A stretch of 7,420 nucleotides of DNA from DATGKK01 sp035294725. Its GTDB lineage: Bacteria; Actinomycetota; Acidimicrobiia; Acidimicrobiales; Bog-793. The stretch spans positions 1 to 7,420 of the forward strand of contig DATGKK010000013.1 of the NCBI GenBank assembly GCA_035294725.1, given 5' to 3'. The notes under the pieces are model-generated. The model was not told the origin of the DNA, searched no databases, and worked only from the letters and a program-made list of their open reading frames with translations. Positions 1 through 5,764 of this stretch are shown piece by piece; the stretch's first letter is position 1; every line of letters starts with the position of its first letter. The position numbers and the translations under genes were made by a program.

Positions 1-668
1 CGTTCTCGGTCGTGCTGTTCGACGAGGTCGAAAAGGCACACCCGGACGTGTTCAACGCCCTTCTCCAGATCCTCGAGGAGGGCCGCCTCACCGACGCCCA
101 GGGCCGCTCGGTCGACTTCAAGAACACCGTGCTCATCATGACCTCGAACCTCGGGACGGGCGACCTGCGCAAGGCGGCGGTCGGGTTCCAGAAGGCCTCC
201 GAGGCGGTCACCCACGAGCGCATGAAGGCAAAGGTCCACGAAGCGCTGAAGCAGCACTTCCGGCCCGAGTTCTTGAACCGGATCGACGAGGTGATCGTCT
301 TTCACGAGCTCTCTCCGAGCGAGATCATCGAGATCGTCGACATTCAGATCCAGCGGGTGCGCGAGCAGCTCGAGGGTCAGGGCATCGGCCTCGAGCTCAC
401 CCAGGAGGCGAAGCAGTTCGTGGCGGCCAAGGGCTACCAGCCGGAGCTCGGCGCCCGGCCGCTGCGCCGTGCGATCCAGCAGCTCATCGAGGACCCCCTC
501 TCGGAGAAGATCCTCTGGAAGGAGTTCCGGGTCGGCGAGACGGTCATCGTGGACGTCGAGACCAAGCCGCAGGAGGGAGCGCCGCCAGAGCAGGCGCTTG
601 CCTTCCGGTCGATCGAGGGCTTCGAGCCCCCCACCGTCGAGCTGGCTGGCGCAGGAGCCGACAGCTAG
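1..668 (+). CDS. clpC: ATP-dependent Clp protease ATP-binding subunit ClpC, C-terminal part (5' end outside window)
   Basis: This is the last ~221 codons of an AAA+ unfoldase (reading frame from base 3). ClpC uses ATP to unfold proteins and feed them into the ClpP protease in the cytoplasm. The fragment starts at the Walker B strand of the second ATPase domain (VVLFDEVEKAHP, about bases 9-44). Next come the sensor-1 segment IMTSNLG (about 137-157), the arginine-finger region FRPEFLNRIDEV, and the sensor-2 GARPLRR motif (about 450-470), followed by the small C-terminal D2 domain and a short acidic tail. ClpC rather than ClpB is favoured by the NLGTGDL segment, by RMKAKVHEALKQHFRPEFLNR, and by the ending IEDPLSEKIL, which match actinobacterial ClpC as I recall it. 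The N-domain, middle domain and first ATPase lie upstream of the window. The gene ends at TAG 666-668 and is followed by a strong hairpin, so it probably closes its transcription unit. Confidence 0.93.
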   Translation, partial: FSVVLFDEVEKAHPDVFNALLQILEEGRLTDAQGRSVDFKNTVLIMTSNLGTGDLRKAAVGFQKASEAVTHERMKAKVHEALKQHFRPEFLNRIDEVIVFHELSPSEIIEIVDIQIQRVREQLEGQGIGLELTQEAKQFVAAKGYQPELGARPLRRAIQQLIEDPLSEKILWKEFRVGETVIVDVETKPQEGAPPEQALAFRSIEGFEPPTVELAGAGADS

Positions 669-734
669 CGACGGCACCGGCGTGGCTGCCGGGCGCCTCT
701 CACGCCCGACCTGCCGCCTGTCCATCCGTTGCCG

Positions 735-759
735 AGGGCCGGGCCGCAGGCCCGGCCCT
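735..759 (+). terminator. GC-rich hairpin terminator downstream of clpC
   Basis: A perfect 11-bp inverted repeat: the arm AGGGCCGGGCC (735-745) pairs with GGCCCGGCCCT (749-759) across a 3-nt GCA loop. It is followed by only one extra T and then GTG, so the U-tract is very short, as is common for high-GC actinobacterial terminators. It lies 66 bases after the clpC stop and about 60 bases before radA, the expected place for a clpC terminator. The strong stem is directly visible; its activity is inferred. Confidence 0.7.
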
Positions 760-808
760 TGTGCATGACCAAGCGGCATCTCGGGGAGCCTGGCGCGCAC
801 CCCCCGCG

Positions 809-820
809 TAGCGTGCGGTC
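809..820 (+). promoter_or_regulatory. Possible -10 element for a leaderless radA transcript
   Basis: TAGCGT (809-814) fits the actinobacterial TANNNT -10 pattern and ends 6 bases before the GTG start of radA at 821, so a transcript would begin at or near the start codon. There is no Shine-Dalgarno in front of 821, which agrees with leaderless translation, a frequent mode in Actinomycetota. I find no convincing -35 box. In such GC-rich DNA a TANNNT hexamer can occur by chance, so this is tentative. Confidence 0.35.
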
Positions 821-2305
821 GTGTCCCGACCTGCCCGTGACCACGTCTGCAGCGCCTGCGGGGCGAGAGCCCCGCGCTGGACCGGACGTTGTGCCAACTG
901 TGGCGAGTGGAACAGCCTCGTCGAGGAGAGCGACCACGGCGCCGGGCCTGGCGGGCGGCGGACCGGAGCCGGCGGCCAGGCCGGCGCTCGGGCGTTCGAG
1001 CCGGGCAGCTGGCTCGCGCCGGGCACCCGAGCAGCCGGGCTCTGCCCGGCGCCGCTCCCGTCGATCGACCCGGACGGGGCCCGTCCCTTCCCGACCGGCC
1101 TCGCCGAGCTCGACCGGGTCCTCGCCGGCGGGTTGGTCCCGGGCTCGGTGACCCTCCTTGGCGGCGAGCCCGGGATCGGCAAGTCCACGCTCGTGCTGCA
1201 AGCCGTCTCGGCGGTCGCCCGGAGGGGCGGCCGGGCCCTCATCATCGCCGCCGAGGAGTCGGCCGAGCAGGTGAGCCGGCGCGCCCGACGCCTCGGGCCC
1301 GTTCCTGAGGCTGGCTTCCTCATGTCGACAGGTGACCTCATGGCGGCGATCGAGGCGGCCGACCAGGTCCATCCGGACCTGCTCGTCGTCGACTCCATCC
1401 AGGCCATCAGCGATCCCTCGATCGGCTCGCCGGCGGGCTCGCCCAACCAGGTCCGCGAGTGCGCCCAGCTCCTGGCCCAGTACGCGCGGGCGACCGCCAC
1501 GGCGACCGTGCTCGTGGGCCACGTCACCAAGGACGGGGCGCTCGCGGGGCCGAGGACGCTCGAGCACCTCGTCGACACGGTGCTGTCCTTCGAGGGCGAC
1601 CGCCACCACGCCCTGCGGGCGCTCGTTGCGACCAAGCACCGCTACGGGCCGGCCGGCGAGCTCGGTCTGTTCGAGATGTCCGAGAACGGGCTTGCCTCCA
1701 TCGAGGACCCGAGCGCCATGCTGCTCGGGGACCGGCGCCCCGACGCGCCGGGCACCGTGGCCCTTCCTGTGGTCGAGGGGCGGCGGCCCCTTCTCGTCGA
1801 GGTGCAGGCGCTCGTGGCGGAGAGCCACGGCGCCGCGCTGCGCCGCGTGGTCCAGGGCGTCGGCGCCGCCCGACTCTCGCTCCTGCTGGCGGTCCTCGAG
1901 GGCTGTTGCGACGTGCCGCTCGCCTCGGCCGACGTCTTCGTCTCCACGGTCGGGGGGATCAAGGTGGCCGAGCCGGCCACGGACCTTGCCGTCGCGCTCG
2001 CCGTCGTCTCCTCGCTCGTCGGCGTCGCCTTCCCGGGCGATGCCGTCGCCTTCGGGGAGATCGGTCTCACCGGGGAGCTCCGCCAGGTGGGCAGGCCCGA
2101 GCGTCGCCTGGCCGAGGCGGCCCGGCTCGGCTTCTCCCGCGCGATCGCACCGGCCTCGACCCCTGACGGGCCGGGCGGCGTCCGCCTCGAGCGGGTCGGC
2201 TCCCTCGCCGAGGCTCTCGGTGTGCTCGGCTGGTCGGGGCCGTGCCGCAGGCCGAAGAGCCGGGCGGAGGCCGTCCGGCCCCGCTCCGCGGCCACCGTGC
2301 ACTGA
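821..2305 (+). CDS. radA: DNA repair protein RadA (Sms)
   Basis: RadA is a RecA-like ATPase and DnaB-type helicase that helps process branched recombination intermediates. The 494-residue product carries all parts of the family. There is an N-terminal four-cysteine zinc finger (C10, C13, C24, C27). A RecA-fold ATPase follows, with Walker A GGEPGIGKST (residues 114-123, K121) and Walker B LLVVDS ending around D191. The RadA-specific motif stands at 272-276 but reads KHRYG instead of the usual KNRFG. The C-terminal Lon-protease-like domain contains VSTVGGIKVAEPATDLAVALAV and GEIGLTGELRQVGRPERRLAEA. The protein is slightly longer than the usual 450-480 residues because of a Gly/Ala-rich linker (about residues 38-70) and a basic tail. 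GTG 821 is the only usable start ahead of the zinc finger, because an in-frame TAG stands at 809-811. No disA gene follows, unlike in many actinobacteria; the next gene is carD, 132 bases on. Confidence 0.95.
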   Translation: MSRPARDHVCSACGARAPRWTGRCANCGEWNSLVEESDHGAGPGGRRTGAGGQAGARAFEPGSWLAPGTRAAGLCPAPLPSIDPDGARPFPTGLAELDRVLAGGLVPGSVTLLGGEPGIGKSTLVLQAVSAVARRGGRALIIAAEESAEQVSRRARRLGPVPEAGFLMSTGDLMAAIEAADQVHPDLLVVDSIQAISDPSIGSPAGSPNQVRECAQLLAQYARATATATVLVGHVTKDGALAGPRTLEHLVDTVLSFEGDRHHALRALVATKHRYGPAGELGLFEMSENGLASIEDPSAMLLGDRRPDAPGTVALPVVEGRRPLLVEVQALVAESHGAALRRVVQGVGAARLSLLLAVLEGCCDVPLASADVFVSTVGGIKVAEPATDLAVALAVVSSLVGVAFPGDAVAFGEIGLTGELRQVGRPERRLAEAARLGFSRAIAPASTPDGPGGVRLERVGSLAEALGVLGWSGPCRRPKSRAEAVRPRSAATVH

Positions 2306-2328
2306 CCTCGCCGAATTCCTGGCACAAT
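2302..2328 (+). promoter_or_regulatory. Weak candidate promoter for carD
   Basis: CTGACC (2302-2307, overlapping the radA stop) resembles a TTGACA-type -35, and CACAAT (2323-2328) resembles a -10. The 15-nt spacer is shorter than ideal. This is the least GC-rich spot in the radA-carD gap and includes GAATTCC and ACAATTG. A start near 2335 would give carD an untranslated leader of about 100 nt. The rest of the 132-base gap (2306-2437) holds no gene I can support. Both boxes are imperfect, so this is a suggestion only. Confidence 0.3.
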
Positions 2329-2423
2329 TGGTGGAGACCGTTCGGGAGCCGGCATCGCCGTGCGCATCCCGGGCAGCTCGCCCGACCGTCCAGACCGTCG
2401 CCGGGCGTGCCGCCGTTCCAGCC

Positions 2424-2430
2424 AGAGGAG
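2424..2430 (+). promoter_or_regulatory. Shine-Dalgarno of carD, sets a TTG start
   Basis: AGAGGAG (2424-2430) is a near-perfect complement of the 16S 3' end and sits 7 bases before TTG 2438. It decides the start of carD against an in-frame GTG at 2360, which would add 26 arginine-rich residues not found in the family. Confidence 0.8.
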
Positions 2431-2437
2431 TTGCGAG

Positions 2438-2914
2438 TTGTTCGACGTCGGCGACAAGGTCGTCTACCCCCATCACGGCGCTGCAGTCGTGGAGCGCCGC
2501 GAGGTACGGGAGCACTTCGGCGAGAAGCGCGAGTACCTCGTGCTCCGGCTCGCCTACGGCGACCTCACCCTGATGGTCCCTGCTGACAACACCTCCGAGG
2601 TGGGGTTGCGAGAGGTCATCAACGACGAGGAGGTCGAGGAGGTCTTCGCCGTGCTCCGCAAGAAGGAGGCACGGATGCCGACCAACTGGTCCCGCCGCTA
2701 CAAGAACCACGTCGAGAAGCTCAAGTCGGGCGACATCTACCAGGTCGCCGAGGTGGTCCGGAACCTGTCCATCCGTGACAAGGACAAGGGCCTCTCCGCC
2801 GGCGAGAAGCGCATGCTCACACGGGCCCGCCAGATCCTCGTCTCCGAGCTGACCTTCGCCATCGGCGTGAGCGAGGAAGAGGCTGAAGAGCGGCTCAACG
2901 CCGCCCTCCCCTGA
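2438..2914 (+). CDS. carD: CarD-family RNA polymerase-binding transcription regulator
   Basis: CarD binds the RNA polymerase beta lobe and stabilises the open complex, chiefly at rRNA and other housekeeping promoters; it is essential in mycobacteria. The 158-residue product (M. tuberculosis CarD is about 162) begins MFDVGDKVVYPHHGAAVVE, the Tudor-like polymerase-interacting domain (about residues 1-55). It continues into the helical DNA-binding domain with the hallmark MPTNWSRRYK; W84 corresponds to the mycobacterial tryptophan that contacts DNA at the upstream edge of the bubble. KGLSAGEKRMLTRARQILVSEL near the C-terminus is also typical. The start is TTG 2438: it matches the family N-terminus and has an ideal Shine-Dalgarno. 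The gene is followed by ispD, as in mycobacteria. The carD stop TGA (2912-2914) is overlapped by a CTG in the ispD frame. A rare start codon under a strong ribosome site might hold its output steady, but that is inference. Confidence 0.94.
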   Translation: MFDVGDKVVYPHHGAAVVERREVREHFGEKREYLVLRLAYGDLTLMVPADNTSEVGLREVINDEEVEEVFAVLRKKEARMPTNWSRRYKNHVEKLKSGDIYQVAEVVRNLSIRDKDKGLSAGEKRMLTRARQILVSELTFAIGVSEEEAEERLNAALP

Positions 2915-3036
2915 GCACTGCGAGGGCGCCGGCCACGAGCGCGCCGGGCGCCGCCACCATCGAGGCCCTCAGCGGCACGCCGACAGCTCCCGAGAGTGCC
3001 GTCCGTCCCGGCCGGCCCGGCGCCCCGATCTGGGCC
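2911..3036 (+). other. Open in-frame extension upstream of ispD, possible CTG-initiated N-terminus
   Basis: The ispD reading frame is open back to an in-frame TGA at 2884-2886 but has no ATG, GTG or TTG before GTG 3037. The only near-start codons are CTG 2911, which forms a CTGA overlap with the carD stop, and ATC 3028. Starting at CTG 2911 would add 42 Ala/Pro/Gly-rich residues. Starting at ATC 3028 would give MWAVIVAAG, which looks like the normal family beginning. Neither has a clear Shine-Dalgarno. If this stretch is not translated, it is simply the 122-base carD-ispD spacer. Confidence 0.35.
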
Positions 3037-3744
3037 GTGATCGTGGCAGCCGGGGAGGGCACCCGGTACGGGGGGAGAAAGCAGTTCGCCACTCTCGCCG
3101 GCCGTTGCATCGTGGCGCACGCAGTCGGCGCCCTCGTCGACCACGTCGACGGGGCCGTGGTCGTGGTGCCGCCGGACGTTCTCGAGGGTCGTGGCGGCAG
3201 GTTCGGCCCGCTCGTCGAGGAGCTCGGGCTCGCCCCGCTCGCGACGAGGTGCGAGCTCCGCCTCGTGGCCGGTGGCGCGAGCCGGGCAGCCTCCGTGAGA
3301 TCTGGGCTGGCGGAGCTGCCGGGCTCCTGCGAGGTGGTCGTCGTGCACGACGCCGCCCGCCCGCTCGCCTCCCCGGCTCTCTGCGAGGCGGTCGTGGAGG
3401 CGGTGCGAGCCGGGGCGGCGGGGGCCGTTCCCGCACTGCCCGTGCACGACACCGTGAAGCGCGTGCGGGGGCGAGAGGTCGTCGAGACCGTCGACCGGAC
3501 CGAGCTCGTGAGGGTGCAGACACCGCAAGCCTTCTCGACCGAGCTGCTGCGCCGGGCGCACGCCGGCGAGCCGGAGGCCACCGACGACGCCGGGCTCGTC
3601 GAGGCCATCGGCGGCCAGGTGGTCGTGGTGCCGGGAGAGGAGTGGAACGTGAAGGTCACCGACCCTGCGGATCTCGGTCTGGTCTCCTTCTGGCACGAGC
3701 GGCTCAGCCGGGACCGCTCGCCTGGAAGCGTCAGGTCGCGATGA
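3037..3744 (+). CDS. ispD: 2-C-methyl-D-erythritol 4-phosphate cytidylyltransferase IspD
   Basis: IspD joins CTP and methylerythritol 4-phosphate to give CDP-methylerythritol, the third step of the non-mevalonate isoprenoid pathway in the cytoplasm. Family marks in order, numbered from GTG 3037: the CTP-binding loop VIVAAGEGTRYGGRKQF (R10 and K15 near the catalytic Arg/Lys), VVVHDAARP (H104-P109), LPVHDTVKR, TPQAF (T162-Q164), TDDAGLVEAIGG, and NVKVTDPADL (N204, K206, the counterpart of E. coli K213). The 235-residue length fits (E. coli 236), but GTG 3037 trims the first strand to MIVAAG, and the codons before it (ATC TGG GCC) match the usual family start MWAV. The true start may therefore be a non-standard codon upstream. 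There is no Shine-Dalgarno before 3037. The TGA overlaps the ispF ATG (ATGA, 3741-3744), so the two genes are translationally coupled. Confidence 0.93.
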   Translation: MIVAAGEGTRYGGRKQFATLAGRCIVAHAVGALVDHVDGAVVVVPPDVLEGRGGRFGPLVEELGLAPLATRCELRLVAGGASRAASVRSGLAELPGSCEVVVVHDAARPLASPALCEAVVEAVRAGAAGAVPALPVHDTVKRVRGREVVETVDRTELVRVQTPQAFSTELLRRAHAGEPEATDDAGLVEAIGGQVVVVPGEEWNVKVTDPADLGLVSFWHERLSRDRSPGSVRSR

Positions 3745-4220
3745 GCTCCCGCTCGGGGATCGGGATCGACGTCCACCCGTTCTCGGAGGATCCCTCGAGG
3801 GCCCTCGTGCTGGGCGGAGTGAGGTTCGAGGGCGAGCCCGGCCTCGAGGGCCACAGCGACGCCGACGTCGTCGCCCATGCGGTCTGCGACGCCCTGCTCG
3901 GCGCGGCCGGGCTCGGCGACATCGGGATGCACTTCCCCGACTCGGACGACCGCTGGCGCGGAGCCGATAGCCTTGCCCTGCTCTCCGAGGTAGCCGGTCG
4001 CGTCAGAGCAGCCGGCTATCGCTTCGTGAACGCCGACTGCACGGTGGTGGCGGAGCGCCCGCGAATCCTTGCGGCCCGGGAGGACATGATCACGAAGCTC
4101 TCTCAGGCAGCCGGCGGCCCCGTGCACGTCAAGGCGACCCGACCCGAGCGGCTCGGTGCCCTCGGCCGGGTCGAAGGGATCGCCTGCCTCGCGGTGGCTT
4201 CACTCGAGGAGGTCGGGTAG
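3741..4220 (+). CDS. ispF: 2-C-methyl-D-erythritol 2,4-cyclodiphosphate synthase IspF
   Basis: IspF closes the diphosphate ring of CDP-methylerythritol 2-phosphate and releases CMP, step five of the MEP pathway. The gene starts at ATG 3741 inside the ispD stop (ATGA) and encodes 159 residues, the standard length. The metal ligands are visible: D10 and H12 in GIGIDVHPF, and H46 in HSDADVVAHA. Also present are DALLGAAGLGDIGMHFPDSD, VNADCTVVAERP (nucleotide-binding region) and GRVEGIACLAV at the end. One oddity is that the conserved A-T-T of the CTP pocket reads A132-T133-R134-P135, with E136 kept. E. coli IspD and IspF also sit together. A strong ribosome site for the next gene lies inside the last codons, and the stop TAG shares its G with the rlmB GTG. 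Confidence 0.95.
   Translation: MSSRSGIGIDVHPFSEDPSRALVLGGVRFEGEPGLEGHSDADVVAHAVCDALLGAAGLGDIGMHFPDSDDRWRGADSLALLSEVAGRVRAAGYRFVNADCTVVAERPRILAAREDMITKLSQAAGGPVHVKATRPERLGALGRVEGIACLAVASLEEVG
4206..4213 (+). promoter_or_regulatory. Shine-Dalgarno of rlmB inside ispF
   Basis: GAGGAGGT (4206-4213) sits 6 bases before GTG 4220. It favours GTG 4220 over the in-frame ATG 4229 (15 bases away) as the start of rlmB and supports co-expression with ispF. Confidence 0.75.
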
Positions 4221-5737
4221 TGAGCCCCATGGGTCGAGACGGCGAGCGAGGCGAACCCCGCCGTCGCCGTGACAGCGAGGAGAGGGCTCCGGGCCGCTCC
4301 CAAGGGCGCAAGCCGGGCGGCGGCGACCGGTACCGAGCAAGCCGGGGCGACAAGGGCGGCTATGGAGCGGGCGGCCACAGGTCGGCGGGCGGCGGGACCG
4401 GGCGCTTTGGGAGGGACGGTCTCCCGCCGAGAGCTCGCAGCAGCTCGGATGCTGAAGGCGGCGATCGACCCGGCGGGGCTCGAGGTCGCACCGGCGGGCC
4501 GGGGACGAACGGCCGGTCCGGCACCTTCAGCCGAGGCAGAGGGCAGGGATCCGGCGGGTACGCGGGCTCGGGCGGCTACCGCAGCGGCGGGAGCCGGGGC
4601 TCGGGCGGCTTCCGCAGCGCCAGCGGCCAGGCCTCGAGCTCGCGCTCCGGCGCTGGCGAGCGGTCGGCTGATGGGCGCGGTCGCTACGGCGAGCCCGGAG
4701 CTCGGGTCGGCCCCCGGCGCCGCCCCGTGCCGCCCGGCCGCACCGGCGCCAGGGCCGCCGCCACCGAGGCGCGAGTGCGTCGCTTCGAGGAGCCGGCGGC
4801 CGGCCATGACGGCGAGAGCCTGCGCGACGATGTGTCTGCGTCGGTGTCGAGAGCGGCGACGGCGGGGCGCAACCTCTGGAACCCCGTGCCACCGCAGGCT
4901 CGCCGACCCGGTCGCGCGGCGCCTGGAGGGGACCGGCGCCCGGTCGGCATCCGGCGCTCGACCAACACCGTCGGCGGTGAGCAGGTGGAGGGTCGCCAGG
5001 CAGTCCGCGAGCTGCTCGCAGCCGCTCGGCGGCCGGTGCGCGAGGTCTGGCTGATCGAGGGGAGCGATCCTGCGCCGATCCTCGGCGAGATCGACAACCT
5101 CGCCCGTGCACGGCACGTCCCGGTCCGGATGGTCTCGTCTCGCAGGCTCGAGTCGGTCCAGCGCACCGAGACGCCGCAGGGCGTCGTCGCCTTCGCCGAT
5201 CCGCTCGACGTGCACGACCTCACCGAGCTGGCCACCGGCGGCACGGACGAAGAGCCGCCGAGCGCTCCGTTCCTCGTGGTCGTCGACGGAGTGACCGACC
5301 CGCACAACCTCGGCGCCATCCTGCGCACCGCCGAGTGCGCCGGGGCCACGGGCGCCGTGCTGCCGCGCCACCGTGCAGTCCACGTGACCGCGGCGGTGAC
5401 GAAAGCTGCCGCCGGCGCCGTCGAGCACATCCCGATCGCACTCGTCCCCGGCATCCCGAGCGCCCTCCAGGAGCTCGAGCGGCTCGGAGTCCGCACGGTC
5501 GGCCTGGACGAGCACGGCGAGCAGTCGCTGTTTGCTCTCGACCTCGGCGAGGAGCCGATCGCGCTCGTGCTCGGCGCCGAGGGACGGGGACTCTCCCCGC
5601 TGTCGCGCCGCCGGTGCGCGCAGGTCGCGAGCATCCCCCTTCACGGCGCGATCGGGTCCCTCAACGTCTCCACGGCGGCTGCCGTCGCGTGCTTCGAGGT
5701 GGCGCGGGCCCGGGGAGGCCGGACCGCCGGGAGCTGA
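4220..5737 (+). CDS. rlmB: RlmB-like 23S rRNA 2'-O-ribose methyltransferase (SpoU/TrmH family) with very long disordered N-terminus
   Basis: Members of this family use S-adenosylmethionine to methylate a ribose 2'-OH; RlmB acts on 23S rRNA G2251 (E. coli numbering). The 505-residue product has two parts. Residues ~251-330 (EGRQAVRELL... ETPQGVVAF) form the substrate-binding domain. Residues ~350-500 form the knotted SPOUT methyltransferase with motif 1 VDGVTDPHNLGAILRT (N363, R369), motif 2 LVLGAEGRGLS (E454), and motif 3 IPLHGAIGSLNVSTAAAVA (S480, N482). In front is a roughly 245-residue, highly basic Gly/Arg/Ser-rich stretch, far longer than the rest of the family needs, with RGG/SGG-type repeats at about 105-145. 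Actinobacterial homologues often have a shorter basic extension. GTG 4220 is fixed by a good Shine-Dalgarno and overlaps the ispF stop by one base. The exact rRNA target is inferred from family and context; another TrmH-type target is possible. Confidence 0.9.
   Translation: MSPMGRDGERGEPRRRRDSEERAPGRSQGRKPGGGDRYRASRGDKGGYGAGGHRSAGGGTGRFGRDGLPPRARSSSDAEGGDRPGGARGRTGGPGTNGRSGTFSRGRGQGSGGYAGSGGYRSGGSRGSGGFRSASGQASSSRSGAGERSADGRGRYGEPGARVGPRRRPVPPGRTGARAAATEARVRRFEEPAAGHDGESLRDDVSASVSRAATAGRNLWNPVPPQARRPGRAAPGGDRRPVGIRRSTNTVGGEQVEGRQAVRELLAAARRPVREVWLIEGSDPAPILGEIDNLARARHVPVRMVSSRRLESVQRTETPQGVVAFADPLDVHDLTELATGGTDEEPPSAPFLVVVDGVTDPHNLGAILRTAECAGATGAVLPRHRAVHVTAAVTKAAAGAVEHIPIALVPGIPSALQELERLGVRTVGLDEHGEQSLFALDLGEEPIALVLGAEGRGLSPLSRRRCAQVASIPLHGAIGSLNVSTAAAVACFEVARARGGRTAGS
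4565..4619 (+). repeat. Short direct repeat in the rlmB low-complexity region (33-bp period)
   Basis: A 22-base unit occurs at 4565-4586 and again at 4598-4619 with one difference (A/T at its 14th base). The repeats encode GSGGYRSG and GSGGFRSA, so the codons are preserved and the Tyr/Phe swap keeps an aromatic residue. The near identity at DNA level suggests a recent small duplication inside the RGG-like tail. Confidence 0.75.
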
Positions 5738-5754
5738 CCTGCGGCTCAGCCCGG
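5727..5754. terminator. Imperfect hairpin between convergent rlmB and pdxH
   Basis: CCGGG (5727-5731) pairs with CCCGG (5750-5754), and after a 2-nt AG bulge CTGA (5734-5737, holding the rlmB stop) pairs with TCAG (5746-5749), leaving an 8-nt loop. It fills the 27-base gap between two convergent genes, where a two-way terminator is expected. It lacks a real T-run on either side, so the call is modest. Confidence 0.35.
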
Positions 5755-5764
5755 TTCCGGTGTG

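Noticed and set aside
2360..2437. GTG 2360 as start of carD, adding 26 Arg-rich residues
   Set aside because: CarD proteins begin at the MFDVGD equivalent, and a strong Shine-Dalgarno lies 7 bases before TTG 2438.
665..2710. A 681-codon open frame on the minus strand covering radA and the carD start
   Set aside because: It is antisense to a clear radA. Its His/Arg/Gly/Asp-rich composition has no recognisable domain, and long antisense frames are expected in very GC-rich genes.
3965..4021. 8-bp inverted repeat CGATAGCC / GGCTATCG inside ispF
   Set aside because: The 41-base spacing and position within conserved coding sequence make chance the best explanation.
2737..4127. Minus-strand open frames of 319 and 410 codons over ispD/ispF
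   Set aside because: Both are shadows of well-supported plus-strand genes, with no family resemblance and biased low-complexity composition.
4103..5644. Minus-strand 513-codon and plus-strand 261-codon open frames over rlmB
   Set aside because: The methyltransferase motifs, ribosome site and overlap with ispF fix the rlmB frame. The others are Ala/Arg-rich shadows.
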